DNA of 64,000 bases from Azoarcus sp. (GTDB lineage Bacteria; Pseudomonadota; Gammaproteobacteria; Burkholderiales; Rhodocyclaceae), in contig JAIRXQ010000017.1 in the NCBI GenBank assembly GCA_031268195.1, positions 1 to 64,000 on the forward strand, in the 5' to 3' direction. Shown here piece after piece: positions 9,291-18,789 of this stretch. The number at the start of each line of letters is the position of its first letter. The first letter of the stretch is position 1. Below the pieces are notes generated by a model. The model ran no database searches and was not told the DNA's origin. It saw only the letters and a list, made by a program, of their open reading frames with translations. Position numbers and translations under genes: made by a program.

Positions 9291-10061
9291 ATGGCGGTTG
9301 AGCTTTTCAATAACGGCAGGCATGTGTGTCTGGCTTTTTACGACCTCGTCGACGAAGCATCGGATCATGCGGTGCAATGCAACCAGTTCCTTGTCGTCGA
9401 TGGCGAACATGGCGCGCTGCTCGAACCGGGCGGCAACATGACCTACAACGGGCTGTTGATGAGCATGGCGCGCTACTTCTATTCGCGCGACCTCGACTAC
9501 ATCTTCGCTTCGCACCAAGACCCGGACATCATCGCTTCGGCCAATAAATGGATGGTGACCACCAATTGCCGGGTATTGATCTCCAAGCTGTGGACGCGCT
9601 TTTTGCCACACTTTACCACCGGGCGAAATTACACTGATCGCATCATCGGCATTCCCGATGAAGGCATGGCGGTGCCGCTTGGCAGTTGCAAACTCAAGAT
9701 GGTTCCCGCCCACTTCCTGCACTCGGAAGGCAATTTCCAGGTCTACGACCCGATCTCCAAGATCCTGTTTTCGGGCGACCTGGGCGTCTCCCTGCTCGAT
9801 CATGCCGATGCCAGCAAGCCGGTGACGGATTTCGACGCCCACATCGATTTCATGATCGGCTTCCATCGCCGCTACATGATTTCCAACAAAATCTGTCGCT
9901 ACTGGGCAAACATGGTGCGGCAGATGGACATCGAACAGATCGTGCCGCAGCACGGCGCGCGCTTCGTCGGCAAGGCGATGTGTAACCGCTTCATCGACTG
10001 GATCGAAAACCTCCAGTGCGGCGTCGATCTCATGACGCAGGATCAATACCGCCTGCTCTGA
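9291..10061 (+). CDS. ODP-type metallo-beta-lactamase-fold di-iron oxygen sensor-like protein
   Basis: The 256-residue cytosolic protein has a metallo-beta-lactamase fold like FprA flavo-di-iron proteins, without a flavodoxin domain. Candidate metal ligands are H75, D77 and D79 (SHQDPD), H141 or H144, D163 (SGDLG) and H221 (PQHGARF). The FprA motif HxExDH is changed: Glu is replaced by Asp, and the second His by Ile. The family includes ODP, an oxygen-binding di-iron sensor linked to chemotaxis in Treponema. The gene is followed by a terminator, so it is monocistronic and convergent with the EAL-HDOD gene. An oxygen- or NO-sensing role is inferred. Confidence 0.75.
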   Translation: MAVELFNNGRHVCLAFYDLVDEASDHAVQCNQFLVVDGEHGALLEPGGNMTYNGLLMSMARYFYSRDLDYIFASHQDPDIIASANKWMVTTNCRVLISKLWTRFLPHFTTGRNYTDRIIGIPDEGMAVPLGSCKLKMVPAHFLHSEGNFQVYDPISKILFSGDLGVSLLDHADASKPVTDFDAHIDFMIGFHRRYMISNKICRYWANMVRQMDIEQIVPQHGARFVGKAMCNRFIDWIENLQCGVDLMTQDQYRLL

Positions 10062-10081
10062 AACACGCGGCGCACCCAGCG

Positions 10082-10115
10082 AAGGCCCGGTCATCATGCC
10101 GGGCCTTTTCGTTTT
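10082..10115 (+). terminator. Rho-independent terminator after the ODP gene
   Basis: A 9-bp perfect stem (AAGGCCCGG / CCGGGCCTT) with an 8-nt loop is followed by TTCGTTTT. It sits between two convergent genes. Confidence 0.8.
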
Positions 10116-11518
10116 CAGTCGGCGTTTTCGTTCTGTAGGGTCAGTGTCCACGCCAAGGCTTCCATGTAGCAAGTCGACGCTTGTTCGGGATCGACGCCGC
10201 AGGCGGCAGCGGCGGCAATGACGCGCTCCGCGTTCATGCTCTCGCACGCCTGCGCCAGCGCCAGCGCCGGTGCGTAAGGGCCATTTACCCCGGAGATGCC
10301 GTCGCGGATGTCGGTGTCGATGGCCAGCGCGTCGAGCGCGTGTTCTATTGGTTGTTGCAGGATGACATCGATCAGCGACAGCAGGCCGGTCAGGAACATC
10401 GCCTCGCGCACCGCCGCCGGACGGGCAGCGGCGAGCAGTTCCATGGTGCGCGCCCGCACCAGCGCCGTCTCCAGCACCGCTGCCGAACGTGGCTGCTTGC
10501 GGTCGCTCGCGCACAGCATCAGGCTCAACCAGCGTTGCAGCGGCGCGCGGCCAAGCAGCGCCAGCGAGCGCTCGATAGATGAGACGTGCTCGCGCAGCCC
10601 GTTGGCCGCCGAGTTGATATAGCGCAGCAGCCGCAAAGTGATGGCCGCGTCCTGCTTGAGCAGACTGGCGATTTCCTTCGTGTCGGCATCTTGGCGCAGT
10701 TTGTTGAGCAGCGTGGCAATGCGCGCGAAATTGGGGCCGAGATGGGTGGCCTGCCAGTTCTCGCGGCTGGTCACGAATCCCCCCTGGAACAGGGTCACGC
10801 CGATCCGGTAGCAGAAATCGAAATCCTCCATCCCCGGCAGATCGCGCACCAGCAGCGCGGCCTCGGGCGCGAGCTTCAGGATGTGGCGCACGAGATTCAT
10901 GCCCTGCCCGATGTCGGTGTGCGGTTGCATGTACACCAGATCGGCTTCCGGCAGCAGGTGGAAATACGCGTTGTTCGTCGTGGGATCTTGAATGCCGATG
11001 CGATAGCCGAGTTTGCGCAGCGCCCGCACGTGCGTCGACAAATAGCTCGCCGAGGGCGGTGGGGCGTTTTCGACGGGGCAGAGGATGAAAAACGTGTTGG
11101 CGGGCGGCAATCCGGTCAGGCAGGGATGATCGAGGAAAGAATCGGGGATGTCGATGAATGCGAAGCGTTTGTGCAGGGAGCCGAGGTTGGCGCGCAGCAG
11201 GTTTTGCACCAGCACTTCGGCGCACAGATGCATGATCTGGCGGCTTTTCAGGCGGATGTTCCCGTGCGCCGCGTCGTTTAGCATGAACTGGTAGCCGGCG
11301 ATTTTCTGTTGCCGGTTGAGCACGGGTTCGCGGCAAATGATGACTTTTTCGAGCGTGGCCCCGGCGGGAGCGTCCGCATCCTGCGTCTGGCGCAGCGGCG
11401 CCTGCTGGTCGAGCGCGGTAGGCCGGGCCGGGGACGCTGCGGGTTTTTGCCCCGGCGCGGACGGTTGATTGGCGGGTGACGACAGGTGGAACCATCGCCG
11501 GAATAATCGCTTCAGCAT
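10115..11518 (-). CDS. EAL-HDOD (YuxH-like) signalling protein with degenerate EAL domain
   Basis: The 467-residue cytosolic protein has three parts. Residues 1-55 are a Pro/Ala/Gln-rich tail. Residues ~57-260 are EAL-like, beginning IICREPVLNRQQKIAGYQFML where an active domain would show the EVLxR and EAL motifs. Residues ~265-460 form an HDOD domain (IASLLKQDAAITLRLLRYINSA). The catalytic EAL acids are missing, so c-di-GMP hydrolysis is unlikely; binding or protein-protein signalling is expected. It is transcribed alone. Confidence 0.85.
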   Translation of the reverse strand: MLKRLFRRWFHLSSPANQPSAPGQKPAASPARPTALDQQAPLRQTQDADAPAGATLEKVIICREPVLNRQQKIAGYQFMLNDAAHGNIRLKSRQIMHLCAEVLVQNLLRANLGSLHKRFAFIDIPDSFLDHPCLTGLPPANTFFILCPVENAPPPSASYLSTHVRALRKLGYRIGIQDPTTNNAYFHLLPEADLVYMQPHTDIGQGMNLVRHILKLAPEAALLVRDLPGMEDFDFCYRIGVTLFQGGFVTSRENWQATHLGPNFARIATLLNKLRQDADTKEIASLLKQDAAITLRLLRYINSAANGLREHVSSIERSLALLGRAPLQRWLSLMLCASDRKQPRSAAVLETALVRARTMELLAAARPAAVREAMFLTGLLSLIDVILQQPIEHALDALAIDTDIRDGISGVNGPYAPALALAQACESMNAERVIAAAAACGVDPEQASTCYMEALAWTLTLQNENAD

Positions 11519-11595
11519 GGAATTCCTTTTGGCATACCACGATTATAGAAGTGCTTGCCTGTCGATGTGTTCGTCGTCAAGCCATCGGGCGTGAT

Positions 11596-12042
11596 TCAAT
11601 CGCCAATTGGTGGTAATCCCGCACGGTGGCGAACAAGATCGAGATAGGTGTGGCTGTCAGGCGAGGAATTGTCGCGCAGTGCCCGGTACAAGGTCTGGCC
11701 CAGACATTCGAGCATGTCATGCAGGGCGCGATGGCGGTCGGCATGCTTGCGGCGTAGGGCATCGAAGGCGGCGCGGATGCCAGGAGGGTGGTCGATGGTC
11801 AGTTGTTCCTCGATCGCCAGATGCAGCGACAGGTGCAAGAAAGGGTTGGTTCCGCCTTCTTCGGGCGGAAATTCGCGCGTCAGAATGTCGGGACTCTCCA
11901 GCAGGGCGTGGTATTCGGGGTGTTCCAGCACGATGCCGGAGGCGACCGACTCCAGCGCGCTCAACACATCGTGCCGGCGCTGCTTGTTCCAGGCGGTGAC
12001 AAAGAATTCGCGCACCTGTTCACGGGTGGGGTTGAAAAGCAT
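11596..12042 (-). CDS. DUF1841 family protein
   Basis: The protein has 148 residues, starting MLFNPTREQVREFF as is usual for this betaproteobacterial family. The conserved core NPFLHLSLHLAIEEQL is rich in histidines that could bind metal. HPEYH and HTYLDLVRHRAGLP are also typical. Function is unknown. It lies 33 bp downstream of nth on the same strand and may be the last gene of the rnf-nth transcript. Confidence 0.88.
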   Translation of the reverse strand: MLFNPTREQVREFFVTAWNKQRRHDVLSALESVASGIVLEHPEYHALLESPDILTREFPPEEGGTNPFLHLSLHLAIEEQLTIDHPPGIRAAFDALRRKHADRHRALHDMLECLGQTLYRALRDNSSPDSHTYLDLVRHRAGLPPIGD

Positions 12043-12075
12043 AAGCGCGTTCGCCAGTGGCGGGCATCGTGATAT

Positions 12076-12720
12076 TTATTGTATGCCGGGAGTGGATTTT
12101 TCAGACCAGGCACAGAGATCGTATACGTAACAGCTTGAACATTGCGGTTTTTTTGCAGTGCAAACATAACGACCGTGAAGAATTAACCAGTGATGGGCAT
12201 CGAGCAGGTATTCGGGGGGAATCACGCGCATGAGCGCGGCTTCCACGGCGACCACATCCTTGCCGGGGGCCATGCCGGTGCGGTTGGCGAGGCGGAAGAT
12301 GTGCGTGTCGACCGCCATCACCGGCTGGCGAAAGACGGTGTTGAGCACGACATTGGCGGTTTTGCGGCCGACGCCGGGCAGGGCTTCGAGCGCCGCGCGC
12401 GTATTGGGCACTTCACCGTGATGGCGTTGCAACAACAGGTGCGAGAGCGCGACCACGTTTTTTGCCTTGTTGCGGTACAGGCCGATGCTTTTGACGAAGG
12501 CGGCGACTTGTTCCTCTCCGAGCGCGGCCATCGCCTCGGGCGTGGGCGCGGCGGCGAAAAGCGCTTTCGTCACCAGATTTACGCGCTTGTCGGTCGTCTG
12601 TGCCGACAGTACTACCGCCACCAGCAGTTGAAACGGGCTGTCGTGATCGAGTTCGGTGCGCGGGGCCGGATTGCGTTCGGCCAGCCGCCGGAAGAATTCG
12701 CGAACCGCCGCGGAGATCAT
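12076..12720 (-). CDS. nth: Endonuclease III
   Basis: A 214-residue bifunctional DNA glycosylase/AP lyase for oxidised pyrimidines in base excision repair. The helix-hairpin-helix LPGVGRKTA contains catalytic K120, and VDTHIFR supplies D138, the same numbers as in E. coli. The C-terminal iron-sulfur loop has spacing C-x6-C-x2-C-x5-C (CTAKKPQC, SSC, YVYDLC). It starts 12 bp after rnfE, a linkage known from E. coli and many other proteobacteria. Confidence 0.97.
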   Translation of the reverse strand: MISAAVREFFRRLAERNPAPRTELDHDSPFQLLVAVVLSAQTTDKRVNLVTKALFAAAPTPEAMAALGEEQVAAFVKSIGLYRNKAKNVVALSHLLLQRHHGEVPNTRAALEALPGVGRKTANVVLNTVFRQPVMAVDTHIFRLANRTGMAPGKDVVAVEAALMRVIPPEYLLDAHHWLILHGRYVCTAKKPQCSSCYVYDLCAWSEKSTPGIQ

Positions 12721-12732
12721 CTCCCGGGCCGG

Positions 12733-13440
12733 TCAATCCGCCGCCGGGGCGGGCGCGGTTGGCGTTGTGGGTGGGGTCGCGGCTGGCGCGGCCTTTTTGG
12801 CGGCGCGGTGGGTGTTGATCGCGTTGAAACCGGCAACCAGGAGCGCGAGGGTGAAAAATGCGCCCGGCGGCAGGCTGGCGAGGAGGAACCCAGGGTAATC
12901 TTCTCCGAACACCTGTATGGCCGACAGGCCGGGGACGATCATGTCGATGCCCGAAAACAGGGTGCCATTGCTGATCAGTTCGCGCAGCGCGCCGAGCAGC
13001 CCCAATACCCAGACGAGGCCGAGCCCCATCATGATGCCATCGAGCGTTGACTCGAATACGCCGTTTTTGGCGGCGAAGGCTTCGGCGCGCGCGAGCACGA
13101 TGCAGTTGGTGGTAATCAACGGAATGAAGATGCCCAGCAGCAGATAAAGACTGTGGAGATATGCGTTGAAGGCGAGATCGAGCACCGTCACCAGTGCGGC
13201 GATGATGAGGATGAACGCCGGGATGCGAATTTCATAGGCGATCCAGCGCCGCAGCGCGGAGATGACCAGATTCGAGATCGCCATCACCACCACGGTGGCG
13301 AGCCCCAGGCTGACCGCGTTGACCATGCTGGTGCTGATGGCGAGGATCGGACACAGCCCGAGAATTTGCGCCAGCCCCGAATTGTGTCGCCACAGGCCGT
13401 CGCGGACGCATCCCTTGAAGTGTTGGAAATTCATTGCCAT
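12733..13440 (-). CDS. rnfE: Rnf electron transport complex subunit E
   Basis: The 235-residue inner-membrane protein has about six hydrophobic helices. NSGLAQILGLCPILAIS near the N-terminus and LITTNCIVLARAEAFAAKNG are the Rnf/Nqr signatures; their cysteines bind the [2Fe-2S] cluster shared by RnfA and RnfE. The C-terminus is an Ala/Pro/Thr-rich tail of ~25 residues. Last rnf gene of the operon, 4 bp after rnfG. Confidence 0.95.
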   Translation of the reverse strand: MAMNFQHFKGCVRDGLWRHNSGLAQILGLCPILAISTSMVNAVSLGLATVVVMAISNLVISALRRWIAYEIRIPAFILIIAALVTVLDLAFNAYLHSLYLLLGIFIPLITTNCIVLARAEAFAAKNGVFESTLDGIMMGLGLVWVLGLLGALRELISNGTLFSGIDMIVPGLSAIQVFGEDYPGFLLASLPPGAFFTLALLVAGFNAINTHRAAKKAAPAATPPTTPTAPAPAAD

Positions 13441-13444
13441 CGCG

Positions 13445-14125
13445 TCACTCCGTGCGCGCTTCGTCGTTCAGTTTCGCGTCTGTCGGCGCCTCGAACAGCG
13501 CCGCGCGGTGTTTGTTGACCCAGAGCACGCCGCGTCCGACCGCAACCGTCACGGCGCGCGGCGAAACCGTCGCGCCGGCGCGGTAGTCGAAGTCGCCCCC
13601 GTCCTTTTTCACCGTCCAGCGCGCTTTGGGCAGGTTTGCGTCTACGCCCTCGAACTGGGCGATCCACGGCTTGTTCTGGTGACGGCGATCCTTGGCCGGT
13701 TCGATGTAATCGCCCAACCCCGGTGTTTCATGGTGCGCGCCGACGCGCACCCCGGTGACCCTGCCGTCGTCGCCGATGCCCACGATGAGCTCGATGCGCC
13801 CGCCGTAGCCGTCGTCCGCGAAGGCTTCGAAGACGAGCGCCACGGCGTCGGCGCCGCGGCGCGCCCGCCAGATTCTGCCGACGTTGGCCGTGTTGCCGGG
13901 CGCGCTCACCGCATCGGCGAGCAGCGTGTTGTCGTAACGCTCGCGCGGCAGCACTTCGTCGATCAGGCGCATCTGCTGTTCGTCTTTCGCCGCGTCGATG
14001 CGCTCGCGCGTCATTTCGTACGTGAAGGCCATCAGCGCGGTAAATACCAGCGTGAACGCGACCAGCCCGCAGGCGCAGGAGACGGCCTTGCGCCAGGCGG
14101 GGGGCAGGGCGTCGAGCAGCTTCAT
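13445..14125 (-). CDS. rnfG: Rnf electron transport complex subunit G
   Basis: From the ATG at 14125 the protein has 226 residues. The frame extends further back, but only into the rnfD coding region; the ATGA overlap with rnfD fixes the start. One N-terminal membrane anchor (LVAFTLVFTALMAFTY) precedes a periplasmic FMN-binding domain. The threonine of AGATVSPRAV is the expected covalent FMN attachment site. RnfG passes electrons between the membrane cofactors of the ferredoxin:NAD oxidoreductase. Confidence 0.93.
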   Translation of the reverse strand: MKLLDALPPAWRKAVSCACGLVAFTLVFTALMAFTYEMTRERIDAAKDEQQMRLIDEVLPRERYDNTLLADAVSAPGNTANVGRIWRARRGADAVALVFEAFADDGYGGRIELIVGIGDDGRVTGVRVGAHHETPGLGDYIEPAKDRRHQNKPWIAQFEGVDANLPKARWTVKKDGGDFDYRAGATVSPRAVTVAVGRGVLWVNKHRAALFEAPTDAKLNDEARTE

Positions 14126-15126
14126 GGCTGTTTCCCCCCACGCCGGCCGAAGATCGGCGGCTGTGTCTTGCGGTCGATCAGCGGCACGCCGATGTTCATC
14201 AGCAGCACGCCGAAGGCGACGCCTTCCGGATAGACCCCGAAGGTGCGTACGAACCACGCGATGATGCCGACCCCGGCAGCGAAAATCAGTTTGCCGCGCG
14301 GCGTACTGGCGGAGGTGACCGGATCAGTGACGATGAAAAACGCACCGAGCATCGCGCCGCCGCTGGCGAGGTGGAACAGCGGCGAGGGATATTGCTCCGG
14401 CGAAATCGCCCAGAACAGGGTGGCGGTCAGCCCCATCCCGGCGATGAAGGCGAACGGCAGATGCCAGCTGATGATGCGCCGCCAGAGCAGGAACAGGCCG
14501 CCGAGCAGGTAGCCCGCCCCGATGTATTCCCAGCCGTTGCCGCCCGCGTAGCCAAAAGCGGTGGATTCGAAGATGGCGCTGACCGCTTCATTCTTGCGCA
14601 GCCCCGTGCGCATGGCGTCGAGCGCGGTCGCGCCGGTAATGCCGTCGATTTCGCGCCCGCCGCCGAGGATCAGCTGCAACTGGGTGGCGAAATCGACCTG
14701 CCCGACGGCCGGCCACTGCGACATCAGCGCCGGGTAAGCGATGATTGCCGCGCAATAGGCGGCCATTGCCGGGTTGAACGGGTTTTGCCCGATGCCGCCG
14801 TAAAGGTGCTTCGCGCCGACGATGCCGATCAGCACTGCGATCACCGTCAACCACCACGGCACGATGGACGGCAGCGCCAGCGCGATCAGCCATGCGGTGA
14901 CGATCGCGGAGCCGTCGGTGAGGGTGATGGCGATCGGGCGGTTTCGCAGCTTCAGCACCAGCGCCTCGGCACCGAGCGCGGTGACGGAAGCGATGGCGAT
15001 GTTGACCAGAATGCCCGCGCCGACGTTCCAGACGTAGGCGACGATGCCGGGCACGAGCGCCAGCAGCACGTAGAGCATCACGCGCTGCACGCTGTTGTTG
15101 TCGAGGCGGATGTGAGGGGATGTCAT
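14122..15126 (-). CDS. rnfD: Rnf electron transport complex subunit D
   Basis: The 334-residue polytopic membrane subunit matches the length of RnfD/NqrB-type proteins without the extra NqrB N-terminus. DGITGATALDAMR holds the threonine that carries covalent FMN. KHLYGGIGQNPFNPAM is a family signature of the ion-translocating core. It overlaps rnfC and rnfG by 4 bp on each side, indicating translational coupling. Confidence 0.95.
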   Translation of the reverse strand: MTSPHIRLDNNSVQRVMLYVLLALVPGIVAYVWNVGAGILVNIAIASVTALGAEALVLKLRNRPIAITLTDGSAIVTAWLIALALPSIVPWWLTVIAVLIGIVGAKHLYGGIGQNPFNPAMAAYCAAIIAYPALMSQWPAVGQVDFATQLQLILGGGREIDGITGATALDAMRTGLRKNEAVSAIFESTAFGYAGGNGWEYIGAGYLLGGLFLLWRRIISWHLPFAFIAGMGLTATLFWAISPEQYPSPLFHLASGGAMLGAFFIVTDPVTSASTPRGKLIFAAGVGIIAWFVRTFGVYPEGVAFGVLLMNIGVPLIDRKTQPPIFGRRGGKQP

Positions 15127-16664
15127 GTCGGATCGGCCTTCTGCTCCGCCGATGGGGCGGCGGCTTCTTGACGTTCGGGCGCGGCGGCGGCGGCCTCGCC
15201 GCTGGCGGCGAGTTGGGCGCGCGTCTCCGCTGCCTTGGCCGCCAGCCGCGCGGCTTTTTCGGCTTTTTCACGTTCAAGGCGCGCCGAGCGGCTCGCGAAA
15301 CGCGCCCGCGCCTGTTCGGCGGCTTTGCGTTCTTCGTTTTTGGCGCGCATTTCGCTTTTGGCAAAACGGAAATAATCGACCAGCGGGATATGCGCCGGGC
15401 ACACGTAGGTGCAGCAACCGCATTCGATGCAATCGAAGATGTGGTACGCCTCGACCTTGTCGAAATTTTTGGCGCGCGAGAACCAGTACAGCTCGAACGG
15501 ATGCAATTCGATTGGGCAAGCGCGCGCGCAGGTGCCGCAGCGGATGCAGGGCTGTTCGGGCGGCGCGGGCGGGAACAGTTTGGGCGAGGCGGCGATGACG
15601 CAATTCGCGCCCTTGACGATGGGCGTGCTGAGGCTCGGCAGGGTGAAGCCCATCATCGGCCCGCCCATCAGGGCGCGGTTGGTGTCGGGCTTTGCGCCCG
15701 CGAGCGCGAGCAGGTCAGCCGCTGGCGTGCCGAGCAGCACTTCGTAGTTGCCGGGGCGCTCGACGTTGCCGGTGACGGTGACGACGCGCGACACCAGCGC
15801 CTCGCCGTGCACGAGCGCGCGGCAGACCGCATGCGCAGTGCCGACGTTGAAGCATTGCACGCCATAATCGGTGGCGAGCTTGCCCGAGGTGACTTCGATG
15901 CCGGTGAGCACCCGGATCAACTGCTTTTCGCCCCCGGCGGGGTAGCGCGCGGGCACGGCGACGACATCGATCGTGCCGAGGTCGATCTCGTCCGCACCCA
16001 CGCTGTGCGCGGCTTGCGTCATCGCGGCGATGGCTTCCGGCTTGTTGTCCTCGATGCCGACGACGATGCGTTTTGCGCCGGTGAGCCGCGCGAGGATGGT
16101 CGCGCCGGTGATGACATCGGCGGCGCGCTCGCGCATCAGGCGGTCGTCGCAGGTGATCCACGGTTCGCACTCCGCGCCGTTCAGGATCAGGGTATCGATG
16201 GCGTTGCCCACCTTGATGTGGCTGGGGAAGGTCGCGCCGCCCATGCCGACGATGCCGCTTGCCTGAATGCGCAGGATCATTTCCTCGCGGCTGGCGTGGG
16301 CGAGATTGAGCGGTTCGGATTCGATCCAGCGTTCCTCGAAGTCCGGCTCGATCACGATGGCAAGCGAGTCCAGCCCGGAGGCGTGCGCCATCGGATACAA
16401 CCCGATTTCCACCACCGTACCCGACGTCGGCGCGTGGATGGCGGTGCCCGCCTGGCCTTGCGCCTCTCCGATGCACTGGCCTTTCAGCACTGTGTCGCCC
16501 ACCGTGACGACGGGGCGGGCGCTGCCCCGGCTGCTCTGGATGAGCGGTACCACCAGTCGCGCGGGCAATGGCGCGGGGCGGATCCGCGCATCGGAGGATT
16601 CGGTTTTGTGGGTCGCGGGTTTGATGCCGCCGTGGAAGCGGAACAGATGCGAGAGCGCGCTCAT
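15123..16664 (-). CDS. rnfC: Rnf electron transport complex subunit C
   Basis: The 513-residue peripheral subunit accepts or donates electrons with NADH. The start at 16664 overlaps the rnfB stop; the open frame running further back is a shadow of rnf[14 protein letters not shown] belongs to the nucleotide/FMN-binding domain. Two ferredoxin-type [4Fe-4S] motifs follow, [12 protein letters not shown] and [12 protein letters not shown]. The last ~95 residues are an Ala/Glu/Arg-rich helical tail, as is common in long RnfC proteins. Confidence 0.95.
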   Translation of the reverse strand: MSALSHLFRFHGGIKPATHKTESSDARIRPAPLPARLVVPLIQSSRGSARPVVTVGDTVLKGQCIGEAQGQAGTAIHAPTSGTVVEIGLYPMAHASGLDSLAIVIEPDFEERWIESEPLNLAHASREEMILRIQASGIVGMGGATFPSHIKVGNAIDTLILNGAECEPWITCDDRLMRERAADVITGATILARLTGAKRIVVGIEDNKPEAIAAMTQAAHSVGADEIDLGTIDVVAVPARYPAGGEKQLIRVLTGIEVTSGKLATDYGVQCFNVGTAHAVCRALVHGEALVSRVVTVTGNVERPGNYEVLLGTPAADLLALAGAKPDTNRALMGGPMMGFTLPSLSTPIVKGANCVIAASPKLFPPAPPEQPCIRCGTCARACPIELHPFELYWFSRAKNFDKVEAYHIFDCIECGCCTYVCPAHIPLVDYFRFAKSEMRAKNEERKAAEQARARFASRSARLEREKAEKAARLAAKAAETRAQLAASGEAAAAAPERQEAAAPSAEQKADPT

Positions 16665-17206
16665 GCCACCACCTTCAGTCCCGTCTTGGGGTATTTCCAG
16701 CGCCAGTTTTGTGGTGTGCGCGGCTCCTCGATCAGCGAGATGCAATTGACTGGACAGGGCGGCAGGCACAGTTCGCAGCCCGTGCAGATGGCGCTCACCG
16801 CGGTATGCATCTGCTTGGCCGCGCCGACGATGGCATCTACCGGGCACGCCTGGATGCACAACGTACAGCCGATGCAGCTCTGTTCGTCGATCTGCGCCAC
16901 CGTTTTCAGTTTTTCTTCCTGCACGCCGCGCGGTTTGAATTCGCGGCCGAGCAGTTCCGCGAGCAGCTTCGCGCCGTCGTCGCCGCCCGGTGTGCACAGG
17001 TTGATCTGCGCCGCGCCCGATGCCAGCGCCTCGGCGTATTGCTTGCACCCTGGGTAGCCGCATTGCGCGCACTGCGTCTGCGGCAGGATGGCGTCGATCT
17101 GTTCCGCGAGCGGATTGCCGTCCACATGGAAGTGGACGGCGGCATAGCCGAGCGCCAAACCCAGCGCGAGGGCGATACCAGTCATGACGAGGAGGGCGGC
17201 GAGCAT
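16661..17206 (-). CDS. rnfB: Rnf electron transport complex subunit B
   Basis: Begins with a single membrane helix ([17 protein letters not shown]), then the four-Cys domain [10 protein letters not shown] with a distant NLC, then two ferredoxin motifs [12 protein letters not shown] and [12 protein letters not shown]. RnfB receives electrons from ferredoxin. ATG 17206 gives 181 residues starting at the membrane helix; an upstream TTG at 17254 would add 16 residues and cannot be excluded, as neither has a clear ribosome site. The stop overlaps the rnfC start by 4 bp. Confidence 0.93.
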   Translation of the reverse strand: MLAALLVMTGIALALGLALGYAAVHFHVDGNPLAEQIDAILPQTQCAQCGYPGCKQYAEALASGAAQINLCTPGGDDGAKLLAELLGREFKPRGVQEEKLKTVAQIDEQSCIGCTLCIQACPVDAIVGAAKQMHTAVSAICTGCELCLPPCPVNCISLIEEPRTPQNWRWKYPKTGLKVVA

Positions 17207-17264
17207 GGTGATCGAGGCAAACGCGCTCAGGTTGTGACCCTGCTCGCGACACAAAAAACGGGGT

Positions 17265-17846
17265 TCAATGAAAACGATCCAGTCCGGCGAAGCCCATGAA
17301 GGCGAGGCTCATGAAGCCGGTGGTCATCATGGCGATGGGAACGCCCCGAAACGGCATGGGGACATCCGCCCCTTCGAGGTGCTCGCGGATGCCCGCGAAC
17401 AGGATCAGCGCGAAAGTGAAGCCTACGGCGGAGCCGAAGCCGAACAGCAGTGATTCCAGCAGTCCGTGCCCCATGCCGACCGAGAGCAGCGGAATGCCGA
17501 GCACCGCGCAGTTGGTGGTGATCAGCGGCAGATAGATGCCGAGCACCTGTTGCAGCATCGGGCTGGTCTTGTGAATCACCAGTTCGGTCAGCTGCACGAT
17601 GGCCGCAATCATTACGATGAACGCCAGCGTGCGCATGTAGCCGATGTCGAACGGCACCAGCAGGTAATGGTCGATCAGGTAACACGCGCCCGAGGCCACG
17701 GTCATCACGAAGGTAGTCGCCATGCCCATGCCGATGGCGGTTTCGGTCTTTTTCGACACGCCCATGAACGGGCACAGCCCGAGGATGCGGACGAAAAGGA
17801 CGTTATTGACGAGGACGGCGCCGAGGACGACGAATAAATAGTGCAT
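17265..17846 (-). CDS. rnfA: Rnf electron transport complex subunit A
   Basis: The 193-residue membrane protein with about six helices begins [15 protein letters not shown], the usual RnfA start. [10 protein letters not shown] and [12 protein letters not shown] supply the two Cys pairs for the intramembrane [2Fe-2S] cluster shared with RnfE. First gene of rnfABCDGE-nth. Rnf couples ferredoxin:NAD+ electron transfer to Na+ or H+ movement; in betaproteobacteria it often runs in reverse to supply reduced ferredoxin. Confidence 0.96.
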   Translation of the reverse strand: MHYLFVVLGAVLVNNVLFVRILGLCPFMGVSKKTETAIGMGMATTFVMTVASGACYLIDHYLLVPFDIGYMRTLAFIVMIAAIVQLTELVIHKTSPMLQQVLGIYLPLITTNCAVLGIPLLSVGMGHGLLESLLFGFGSAVGFTFALILFAGIREHLEGADVPMPFRGVPIAMMTTGFMSLAFMGFAGLDRFH

Positions 17847-17949
17847 GGCAGGTGCGACGGTGAAAATTGGCGGGTGATTATCTCTTTATGGCTGTGGCGG
17901 TTCAATAGAACCAGGGCTAGGGTTAACCCCTTTTTGCTATCATCGTGCG

Positions 17950-18786
17950 ATGAACGCCGACCTGCATTGCCATTCCTCGCTCTCCGATGGTTGTCTGGCG
18001 CCCGCCGCCCTCGTGCGCCGCGCGCACGGCAGCGGCGTGGACATGCTGGCGCTCACCGATCACGACGAGCTGGGCGGTGTGGCGGCGGCGGCGCGCGAGG
18101 CCGCCGCGCTGGGCGTGAAGTTCGTGCCTGGCGTGGAGATTTCCGTCTCTTTGATCGATGACACCACGATTCACATCGTCGGCCTGGGCGTCGATCCCGC
18201 TCACCCCGCGCTCGCGCAGGGGCTCGCCCGTGTGCGCGGCGGACGCGAGGCGAGGGCCGCGCGCATGGCGGCGGCACTCGAAAAGATCGGCATCGGCGGC
18301 ACGCTCGAAGGCGCGCGCCGCTTCGCGCGCAACCCGGCGATGATCGGTCGCGCCCATTTCGCGCGCCATCTCGTCGCCAGCGGCGTGATGCCGGATGTCA
18401 GCACAGTGTTCGAGCACTACCTCGCGCGCGGCAAACCCGGCTTCGTCTCGCACGAGTGGGCGAGCCTCGCGGACGCGGTGGGCTGGATTCGCGGTGCGGG
18501 CGGTGTGGCGGTGGTGGCGCATCCGTCCCGTTATCACCGGCTCTCCAACGCCGGGCTGGATCGCCTGTTCGACGATTTCGCCGCGCTCGGCGGCGAGGCG
18601 GTGGAAGTGGTGGCCGGAGCGCACACGCTGGAGGATATGCGCCGCTTCGCCACGGTGGCGCGGCGCCGCGGCCTGCTTGCCTCCTGTGGCTCGGATTTTC
18701 ACTGTGAGGGGGAAAGCCCCGTCGATGTCGGGCGCTGCCATCCCCTGCCGCCCGATCTCGTGCCCGTCTGGACGCGGTTGGGCTGA
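17950..18786 (+). CDS. PHP-domain 3',5'-nucleoside bisphosphate phosphatase (YciV/TrpH type)
   Basis: The protein has 278 residues. MNADLHCHSSLSDG opens the PHP domain; further metal ligands lie in LTDHDELGG, PGVEIS, VVAHPSRY and SCGSDFH. YciV-type enzymes remove the 3' phosphate from 3',5'-bisphosphonucleosides and trim RNA from its 5' end. First gene of a closely packed forward run of six. Its start is ~100 bp from the divergent rnfA, so a shared divergent promoter region is likely. Confidence 0.9.
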   Translation: MNADLHCHSSLSDGCLAPAALVRRAHGSGVDMLALTDHDELGGVAAAAREAAALGVKFVPGVEISVSLIDDTTIHIVGLGVDPAHPALAQGLARVRGGREARAARMAAALEKIGIGGTLEGARRFARNPAMIGRAHFARHLVASGVMPDVSTVFEHYLARGKPGFVSHEWASLADAVGWIRGAGGVAVVAHPSRYHRLSNAGLDRLFDDFAALGGEAVEVVAGAHTLEDMRRFATVARRRGLLASCGSDFHCEGESPVDVGRCHPLPPDLVPVWTRLG

Positions 18787-18789
18787 CGC

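Noticed and set aside
15120-17057. Long forward frame opposite rnfC and rnfB
   Set aside because: Antisense shadow; the Rnf proteins on the minus strand carry all iron-sulfur motifs.
16665-17252. Longer rnfC starting far upstream
   Set aside because: The added stretch is another frame of rnfB; ATG 16664 with the 4-bp overlap is the real start.
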